From NCBI GenBank assembly GCA_947174035.1, contig CAMWHH010000051.1, positions 1-5,701 on the forward strand: 5,701 nucleotides of DNA, read 5' to 3'. The notes below the pieces were generated by a model. It saw nothing but the letters and a program-made list of their open reading frames with translations. It did no database searches and was not told the origin of the DNA. A program made the translations under genes and the position numbers. This document shows, piece by piece, positions 1-5,701 of the stretch (position 1 is its first letter; the number at the start of each line of letters is the position of its first letter). Source of the DNA: an uncultured Mycoplasma sp. Its GTDB lineage: Bacteria; Bacillota_I; Bacilli_A; Mycoplasmatales; Mycoplasmoidaceae.

Positions 1-32
1 AAGTTTTATTATTAAATCCTTAAATAAGTAAA

Positions 33-40
33 AAAAGGAA
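33..40 (+). promoter_or_regulatory. Shine-Dalgarno site of the NCS2 permease gene
   Basis: A purine-rich AAAAGGAA lies eight bases (counted from the AAGGA core) before the ATG at 48, and it decides that start. The remaining left-edge sequence (1-32) is AT-rich and shows no recognisable riboswitch core. The promoter and any purine-sensing leader would lie outside the window. Confidence 0.8.
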
Positions 41-47
41 AAAGTCT

Positions 48-1730
48 ATGTTAACTCAAATTAAAAATTATTTTGAATTTGATAAGCGTGGTGCTTTATG
101 AAAAAAAGAAATAATTGGAGGAATTTCCACATTTTTTGCAATGTGTTATATTCTTTTTGTTAATCCTTCTTTTATGTCTTTAGCACCACTTTCAGAAGGG
201 TCTTTAATTAATAATTGAGGCAGTGACTATATTGGTGGTCTTTTTTTAGGAACTGCTATTGCTTCTTTTATGGCGACTTTTATAATGGGTGCAATTTCTA
301 AAGTTCCTTTGTGTCAAGCACCAGGAATGGGTTTGAATACATTTTTAGCTTTTAATGTAGCTGGTCAGTTTGGATTAGGATATGAAAGAGCTTTAGTTAT
401 TGTAATGGTATCTGGAATTTTATACTTTGTTGTTGGAGTTAGTCCATTGAGACAAAAAATGATGAAAGCTTTTTCAGGTAATTTAAAAATAGCAATAGGT
501 ACAATGACAGGTTTGTTTATTGCATATATTGGTTTTTCTAATTTAGGAATAATTCAACAAGGAGCGTGAGGTGCACCATCTTCAGTGGGGTCATATTTTA
601 ACAATCCTGTTGTTATTATTGGTCTTGTAGGAGTATTTTTATTAATTGCTTTGCATTTTTTAAAAGTTCCTTCACCTATTGTGATTTTTGCAATAATTTC
701 ACTAATAATGCTTGGAATATTATATGGTGCTAATGTTTCTTATGATATAGCTATAACAAATTCAGAAACAAATGAGAAAATTGTAACTTCTCATCGAATG
801 TTAGAAGATGTGTTTGCTTTACAAAATTATAGTGATTTTGATAAATTTAGTACTATTTCTACTTCACTTTATCAGGGCGATATTTGAGCTAGTACTTTTA
901 GTCAACCTCTTTCTTATGTTGCGATTTTAACTTTCTTTTTTATTTCTTTTATGGATGCTTCTGGAACAATGTATTCAGTAGCAGCTGGAATGGGATTAGG
1001 ATTAGAAAATGCTGATAAAGAAAAAAATAGTTGAAACAACTGATTTACTAGAGCAAATGCTGTAGAAGGATTTACAACAGCAGTTTCGCCTTTCTTTTTA
1101 CAATCTCCTGTTGTTTCATTTATTGAATCTAAAACTGGTGTTGCTTCTGGTGCAAAAACAGGAATAAGTGCAATTGTTACATCTGTTTTATTTCTAGCTT
1201 CTATTGCATTATGACCAATCTTAAAACCTTTATTACCAATTAATATCTATGATGTTGAAGGAAATTATATTGGAGGGGTTCAACCAATTTCTGGACCTAT
1301 TCTAGTATTTATTGGAGTTTTATCAATATCTCACTTAAAGGATTTCAAATGAAAAGGAAATCCTGCTGACATTCCAATGTTATTATTCACAATTGTTATG
1401 GGAGTAATTGGATATTCAATTTCTAATGGAATTTCTTGAGGAATTATTGCATATAGTTTTGTAAGTATGATTTACAGTTCATCTAGATTTGTTTCTGAAG
1501 ATATCATTAAAAAGAAAAATTATAAAGATTTTATTGAAAAAGAAAATCAATCACAAAAAGAGATTGAACACTTAAAAAATTCAAACAAAAATTCTATTAC
1601 TCAATATTGGCAACTCTTTAAAGGGAAAACAAATGGTGAATTTAATGGGGTTATTTTAATAACAAGTTGTTTTGCATTAATTTATGTGGTGCTGAATTCA
1701 TTAATTTTAGCGGGTGTACTTTCTGCTTAA
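48..1730 (+). CDS. NCS2-family purine/nucleobase permease (AzgA/PbuG type)
   Basis: This 560-residue polytopic membrane protein probably imports a purine base (guanine, hypoxanthine, adenine or xanthine) with a cation. Family hallmarks are visible. The N-terminus reads FDKRGALWKKEIIGG followed by a first helix ending YILFVNP. APGMGLN is at residues 91-97. A FMDASGT segment sits around residues 301-307, where AzgA/PbuG proteins carry an FxDxxGT-like motif. FIESKTG around residues 359-364 contains the conserved glutamate (E360) of the substrate region, followed by GAKTG. At least nine TGA codons are read as Trp. The protein is longer than the usual roughly 430-450 residues of this family. The extra length is mainly a charged, Lys/Glu/Asn-rich segment (about 485-535) and one more hydrophobic helix at the C-terminus (about 538-558). 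The start is fixed by the ribosome binding site at 33-40. An intrinsic terminator follows directly. Family assignment is firm; the exact base transported cannot be read from the sequence. Confidence 0.93.
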
Positions 1731-1739
1731 ACAATATAT

Positions 1740-1761
1740 AGAGCTGACTTCAGCTCTTTTT
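1740..1761 (+). terminator. Rho-independent terminator after the permease gene
   Basis: AGAGCTG (1740-1746) pairs with CAGCTCT (1751-1757) around an ACTT loop, followed by a T-run. It lies ten bases after the permease stop codon. This suggests that the permease is transcribed separately from the transporter gene downstream. Confidence 0.88.
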
Positions 1762-1862
1762 ATTTTATTTGTAAGTAACAAAAATTTAGTTATTCTCTAT
1801 TAAATTACATAAAAAAAGTGAAAAATATTGATTATTATTATATTCATAAACTAAATTTGAAA

Positions 1863-3224
1863 ATGACAGAAATAATTATTAATTCAGTAATATTTTTTAT
1901 TGTTTTTTTAAGTTCAATATTTTTTGTTTTTCGATTAAAAAATGTTGGCAAAGGATACAAAATATTTTTTGTTAGTTATATTTTGTTTTGAATTCCTTTG
2001 AAAATGCTTAGAGAATATACTTCTGTTATTCAAAATCAAATTGATCCAAGTATTGTTTGATTACCTTTAATGTCATATGGACTGATTGGAATTTTTATAA
2101 GACCATTTGTTGATTATTTATCTTTGTATTTAAGAAATAGAAAAATCATTTTATATGCAGCAGTTTTGATTGGAATAGTTTCATTTATTCCAATTTCTGT
2201 AGTTCAAACTACAGCAACCAATACAATTCAATCGATTGGTGTTGGTGTAGGTGCATCAATGATTGGTACATATGAGTTGATGTTTAAAGAACAATATACT
2301 AAAAATCGGAGTTTTTTAACAGTATCAATAATGGCCTTTCCACCGCTTTTAGCAGATTTTATTGGTGCCCCAATACAATCAATCATTAAAGTTTCTGCAA
2401 TTTCTCAAAACACTCCACAAATGTATAATTTCATGCTTTCAATTATGTGAATGATTGGAATAGTTATATTTTTAATAGTTTTTATAGTGCTTTGGTGTGT
2501 AAAAGAAAATAGAATGTTGGTTGGTATTATTAGAACCAACAATAAAATAAAAAATAGTTCTACTCAATTAAGTTTTTTTGTGCTTTTGTGTATTGTTGGG
2601 TTTTTAATAGCTTTTATTAAATTTTCAAATAGTGGATCAATAGCAACTTTAACAATAGAAAATTTAGCAGAGAATCAGGGAATTAAAAATCAAGTTTCAA
2701 GTATACAAGGATATATTGCAAGTTTATTTAGCTTTTTTCAATTACTAGGGACACTTTTTGTATCAATGTTTTTGATTAAAAAAACAAGTAAAATTATTTC
2801 ATTTACAGTTGGAATTGTTTGTTGAATTATTTTTGAATTAGTTGTTTCTTTTAACCAAAATCCTTATGTTTATTTTGGGATATCATCACTAAATGGATTT
2901 GCTTATGGAATTTTATACAATTTGGTTTTAGCTTTTATTTTAACTTTATCTTTTGAAAATAAAAAACTAAAAAATGGAAGATATGAAATTAGAAAAATTT
3001 CTCCAATGGGGATTTATCAAGCAATTTTAGCAGTTGGAATTGCAAGTTCATCTTTTTTCACAACTTATTTAAAAACTGTATTAGTTTCTACAAATAGTTA
3101 CATGACTGTTAATTTATCGATTTTAGCATTCATTATAGGATTAGAAATTATGTATTATATAGTTTATTTAATTGATAAAAAATCATTTTTTAATCAACAA
3201 ATTAATTTAAAGCAAATCAAATAA
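1863..3224 (+). CDS. MFS-like multi-pass transporter, substrate unknown
   Basis: This 453-residue, very hydrophobic protein has about 12 predicted membrane helices, the size and layout of a major facilitator superfamily carrier. Between helices 2 and 3 it has a degenerate MFS motif A: G76, R80-P81, D84, then R91, R93 and K94 (RPFVDYLSLYLRNRK). The second half has a similar position with a basic loop (FLIKKTSKI, about residue 305). A hydrophilic loop near residues 220-235 could separate the two six-helix halves. In-frame TGA codons encode Trp. The ATG at 1863 has no convincing Shine-Dalgarno sequence. An in-frame GTG at 1818 would add 15 residues (KNIDYYYIHKLNLK) and has no better site, so the start is uncertain. 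The gene lies between a purine permease and guaA in the same direction, which hints at nucleobase or nucleoside transport; this is inference only. The upstream gap (1762-1862) is AT-rich with several loose -10-like stretches and no clear promoter. Confidence 0.75.
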
Positions 3225-3289
3225 TAAAAGCATATTTATTTTTACTAAAATAAATAGTAGTTTAAAATATCTAATGCAAAAGGAGTTTT
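3225..3289 (+). promoter_or_regulatory. guaA leader with strong Shine-Dalgarno site
   Basis: AAAAGGAG (3278-3285) sits four bases before the guaA ATG and is the best ribosome binding site in the window. TTTACT (3241-3246) and TAAAAT (3263-3268), 16 bases apart, are a possible -35/-10 pair, though such matches are cheap in AT-rich DNA. An AT-only 9-bp inverted repeat (3234-3242 with 3247-3255) has no T-run after it, so it is a poor terminator. The gap is too short for a purine riboswitch plus expression platform, and no such core is visible. guaA may therefore be co-transcribed with the transporter gene or use this weak promoter. Confidence 0.55.
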
Positions 3290-4825
3290 ATGGATAAGGT
3301 ATTAATTTTAGATTTTGGTGGACAGTACACACAATTAATTGCAAGAAGAATTCGAGAATTAAATGTTTTTAGTGAAATAGTTGATTATGACATAGATATT
3401 TCTGAAATCCTTAAAAAAGGTCCTAAAGCAATTATTTTATCTGGTGGTTATGATAGTGTTTATGGGGACAGAAGCATTAAGCCAAATAAGGAAATATGAA
3501 ATTTAAACATTCCTATTTTAGGGATTTGTTATGGTTTTCAAGTGATGATTCAAGAAAATGGGGGTATGGTTGAAAATCATAAGGATTCTGAAGAATATGG
3601 ATCTACTGATATTTTCTTTAGAGACAATATTTTATTTTCTGAAATTCCTTTATCTAATAATTGTTGAATGAGTCATTCAGATAGTGTTGTTCAATTGCCA
3701 AAAGATTTTGCTGCGATAGCTTCTACTAACAAATGTAAGGTTGCAGCAGCTTGTAATTTAAACAAAAATTTTTTTGGTGTGCAATTTCATCCTGAAGTTA
3801 CTCAAACCCTTTTTGGAAATCAATTATTAAAAAACTTTTTAGTTAAAATAGCTAATATTAATTGCAATTGAAAACCTTCAAATTTTCAAGAAGATGCGAT
3901 AAATGAAATAAAAAAAACAGTTGGGAATGATAATGTATTGTGTGCAATTAGTGGGGGAGTTGACTCATTAGTTTCAGCAGTATTAACTTCTAAAGCAATT
4001 GGTGATAAATTGTATTGTGTTTTTGTTGATCATGGATTACTGAGAAAAGATGAAGCAAATGAAGTTGCTTATACTTTAAAAAAATTAATTGGCAAAAATA
4101 TTTTTTTATTAGATCAAAGACAAACTTTTTTGTCTAGGTTAAAAGGTGTAACAGATCCTGAAGAAAAAAGAAAAATAATTGGTAATACTTTTATTGATGT
4201 ATTTGAAAAAGTTTCTAAACAATTAAATGTTCCATTTAAATTTTTATTACAAGGTACAATTTATCCAGACATTATTGAAAGTGGTACAAAGTTTTCAAAA
4301 ACAATTAAATCCCATCATAATGTAGGCGGTTTGCCAGAAAAATTAAATTTTAAACTATTAGAACCTTTGAAGTATTTATTTAAAGATGAAGTTAGACAAC
4401 TAGGGTTAAGTTTAAATATTCCATACAACAATGTTTATCGTCAACCATTCCCTGGACCTGGTTTAGCTGTAAGAATTATTGGTGAAATAACTGAAGAAAA
4501 AATAAAAATTCTACAAGAAGCAGATTATTTATTCAGATCATTTATTGATAAAATTTATGAAAATAGCAAAGAAAAACCATGACAATATTTTGCTGTTTTA
4601 ACAGACTCTAAGTCAGTGGGTGTTGTAGGCGACAATCGTTCATATGGTTATACACTAGCATTAAGAGCAGTAGATAGTGTAGATGCTATGAGTGCAAAAT
4701 GGTCAAAAATTCCTTTAGATAAATTAGAAAAAATAAGCTCAATTATTTGTAACAAAGTTTCACAAATTTGTCGAGTTGTTTATGATATTACAAACAAACC
4801 TCCTGGAACAATTGAGTGAGAATAA
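3290..4825 (+). CDS. guaA: GMP synthase (glutamine-hydrolysing)
   Basis: This cytosolic enzyme makes GMP from XMP, ATP and glutamine, the last step of guanine nucleotide synthesis. The 511-residue length is normal (the E. coli enzyme has 525). The N-terminal class I glutamine amidotransferase domain (1 to about 190) opens with [20 protein letters not shown]. It carries the nucleophile C80 in GICYGFQ and the catalytic pair H167 and E169 in QFHPEV. The ATP-pyrophosphatase domain follows, with the P-loop SGGVDS at 221-226, then VDHGLLR and QGTIYPD. The C-terminal dimerisation domain includes [14 protein letters not shown], a [15 protein letters not shown] segment and the family-typical ending KPPGTIEWE. 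Four TGA codons are read as Trp, including the penultimate residue, so standard-code translation would break the gene into pieces. Small departures are LSGGYDSV where LSGGPxSV is usual, and MSHSD where MSHGD is usual. All catalytic residues are present, so it should be active. Its XMP must come from IMP dehydrogenase or xanthine salvage encoded elsewhere. Confidence 0.98.
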
Positions 4826-4861
4826 AAAATATTCTAATTTCTTTTAATTAGAATATTTTTT
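4826..4861. terminator. Bidirectional intrinsic terminator between guaA and the lipoprotein gene
   Basis: AAAATATTCTAATT (ending at 4839) pairs with AATTAGAATATTTT (from 4846) around a six-base loop. A-runs flank the left side and T-runs the right side, so both strands give a stem followed by U residues. It begins immediately after the guaA stop codon and ends seven bases before the stop of the convergent lipoprotein gene. The only G-C pair is 4834-4851, so the hairpin is weak but typical of an AT-rich genome. Confidence 0.85.
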
Positions 4862-4867
4862 TTATTT

Positions 4868-5560
4868 TTATAAAGTTGAAAATGTAAAAGTCAAAATATC
4901 AAAGTTAGAATCTCATTTTCAATTATAATTTGAATCTTCATTAAGCATAAATGTAAGTTTGATTATAAAATAATTATTTTCTATAGTTGTTATTTTGCTA
5001 ATAGATAGTCTTCCCATTACTGGTATAAATTCTTTTTCATTTTCTGAATCTGTTGTTTGTTCATTATTTGCATCTGTTGATATTTTAATGGGATTAATAC
5101 TTTCATAATTAATTTTTGTTGAATCCAAATCCTTATCTGAATTTTTCCATGATATTGAGATATTACTATCATTTTTTGCTTCAATAAATTGTTTAAACAA
5201 TGAAGCATTATTAAAATAATCACTATAATATGAAAAAGATTCAAAATTATAATCTTTGTAATGGAATTCATTTCATGAAGGGTTATAAATTTCAGGAAGT
5301 AAGAAATTTTTTATTCCTTCTACATCTCAATTTGAAGCATCTATAGTTGATGATGTGCTAGCAACAAAATTTAAAGTTTTTTTGCCATCAGATTCTTGTG
5401 TAATTGTATAATCAGAATAATTTTTAATAATATTAGCAATTACATATTCTTCTTTTTCTTGTTTAGAATTTTGAGAAGAACACGAACTCAAAATTATGGG
5501 TGCTACTATTGATAAGGACATAAAAGATAGTGACAACAAAATTTTATTTTTTTTATTAAT
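4868..5560 (-). CDS. Putative secreted lipoprotein, function unknown, apparent ATT start
   Basis: This 230-residue protein has a textbook lipoprotein signal. It has a basic N-terminus (NKKNK, residues 2-6), a hydrophobic stretch (ILLSLSFMSLSIVAPIIL) and the lipobox LSSC with C27 as the predicted lipidated residue. The mature part is Ser/Asn/Lys/Glu-rich and should be anchored outside the membrane. An acidic, low-complexity stretch with NNEQTTDSENEKE lies near residues 155-170. I recognise no domain. In-frame TGA codons (for example at W79, in PSWNEF and in NWKW near the C-terminus) are read as Trp; without them the gene looks like several fragments. There is no ATG between the upstream in-frame stop and residue 14. 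Only the ATT at 5558-5560 combines good spacing from the ribosome binding site with a complete signal peptide. The TTG at 5537-5539 would remove the basic N-region and lies about 29 bases from the site. The gene converges on guaA and has its own promoter region to the right. Confidence 0.82.
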
Positions 5561-5565
5561 TTTAA

Positions 5566-5575
5566 TTTCCTTTTT
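5566..5575 (-). promoter_or_regulatory. Shine-Dalgarno site deciding the lipoprotein start
   Basis: On the minus strand this reads AAAAAGGAAA. The AAGGA core lies seven bases before the ATT at 5560-5558, a normal spacing. It is about 28 bases from the first TTG and about 46 from the first in-frame ATG (5521-5519), which would cut into the signal peptide. This is the main argument for ATT initiation. Confidence 0.65.
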
Positions 5576-5584
5576 GCTTATAAA

Positions 5585-5701
5585 CCAAGAAAGACAGATG
5601 ATAGCTGGCTAATTTTTCTCTAATTGTGAATAGCAAGTTAAACTTTGATCTTAGCATAAAACCAATCTGTTATGGGAGATCATTTATGGAATTCACTGAG
5701 G
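5585..5701 (+). ncRNA. Candidate structured RNA: 5' leader or small RNA, truncated by window edge
   Basis: This segment has more G+C than other intergenic DNA here and can fold on the plus strand. The central hairpin pairs TGATCT (5646-5651) with AGATCA (5677-5682), then a 3x2 internal loop, then CATAA (5655-5659) with TTATG (5670-5674). These close a ten-base loop at 5660-5669. Loop bases ATCTG (5665-5669) are complementary to CAGAT at 5595-5599, a possible pseudoknot. GTGAAT (5626-5631) can pair with ATTCAC (5691-5696) as an outer stem. The hairpin's 3' side covers the GGGAGA ribosome binding site of the ATG at 5686, as in translational leader switches. No known riboswitch core (purine, SAM, TPP, FMN, preQ1) or T-box is recognisable. 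TATAAA at 5579-5584 is a possible -10. An alternative is a tracrRNA-like RNA, from ATAGCAAGTTAAA at 5630-5642. Folding was done by eye. Confidence 0.4.
5686..5701 (+). CDS. Possible start of a gene continuing past the right edge
   Basis: ATG GAA TTC ACT GAG (MEFTE) begins here, six bases after GGGAGA (5674-5679), a reasonable ribosome binding site. Only five codons are visible, so no product can be assigned. An M-x-F-x-E/D beginning is common in DEAD-box RNA helicases, but five residues are far too few to claim that. A second in-frame-open ATG at 5672 (MGDHLWNSLR) has no ribosome binding site and is less likely. If the segment is instead a stand-alone RNA, this start is spurious. Confidence 0.35.

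Noticed and set aside
1..47. Guanine or 2'-deoxyguanosine riboswitch before the purine permease
   Set aside because: Such elements are known before purine genes in mollicutes, but the 47 bases present show no purine aptamer core. Any such element would lie outside the window.
3234..3255. AT-only inverted repeat before guaA as a terminator for the transporter gene
   Set aside because: It has no G-C pair and no T-run after it, and such repeats arise easily in AT-rich DNA.
48..4825. Apparent chain of short broken genes, as if permease, transporter and guaA were pseudogenes
   Set aside because: Every break is a TGA codon at a place where Trp fits the protein family. Under table 4 all three genes are intact.
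4919..5271. Two separate minus-strand open frames, one with a hydrophobic start (MNSITKIIILNLF)
   Set aside because: One is an internal piece of the lipoprotein gene cut by a TGA-Trp codon, and the other is a +1-type shadow frame within the same gene. Table 4 reading gives one continuous protein.
5262..5695. Ten-base direct repeat ATGGAATTCA at 5262-5271 and 5686-5695
   Set aside because: A single short match, one copy inside a coding region, with no flanking structure; probably chance.
5580..5701. tRNA, tmRNA, RNase P RNA or SRP RNA in the right-hand segment
   Set aside because: No cloverleaf, T-arm (GTTCRA), CCA end, RNase P conserved regions or SRP GGAAG/AGCA loops can be found.

Overview
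The window is AT-rich and uses TGA as a tryptophan codon. All four complete genes are broken by in-frame TGA under the standard code and read through cleanly under translation table 4. With the short genes, poly-A-rich ribosome binding sites and a lipoprotein, this points to a mollicute. The Entomoplasmatales/Spiroplasma group or the Mycoplasma mycoides side is my best guess, from the general look of the proteins; no marker gene here settles the genus.

Layout, left to right. Positions 48-1730 (+) encode an NCS2-family nucleobase permease of the AzgA/PbuG type with an unusually long C-terminal tail, closed by a clear intrinsic terminator at 1740-1761. Positions 1863-3224 (+) encode a 12-helix transporter that looks like a divergent major facilitator. 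After a 65-base gap with a strong Shine-Dalgarno site, 3290-4825 (+) encodes full-length GMP synthase (GuaA). An AT-rich hairpin at 4826-4861 can terminate both guaA and the convergent gene 4868-5560 (-), a secreted lipoprotein of unknown function. That lipoprotein appears to start at a non-standard ATT codon.

The last about 120 bases (5581-5701) are clearly richer in G+C than the other intergenic DNA (hand count about 33% against about 17%) and can fold into a nested structure. One hairpin covers a GGGAGA ribosome binding site placed six bases before an ATG at 5686, so the simplest reading is a structured 5' leader of a gene running off the right edge. A 13-base stretch inside it also matches the anti-repeat of Streptococcus pyogenes tracrRNA, so a CRISPR-associated RNA is a weaker alternative.

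Functionally, the permease and GuaA belong to purine salvage and guanine nucleotide supply: import of a purine base, then XMP to GMP. The transporter between them may share this role, but its substrate is not visible in the sequence.
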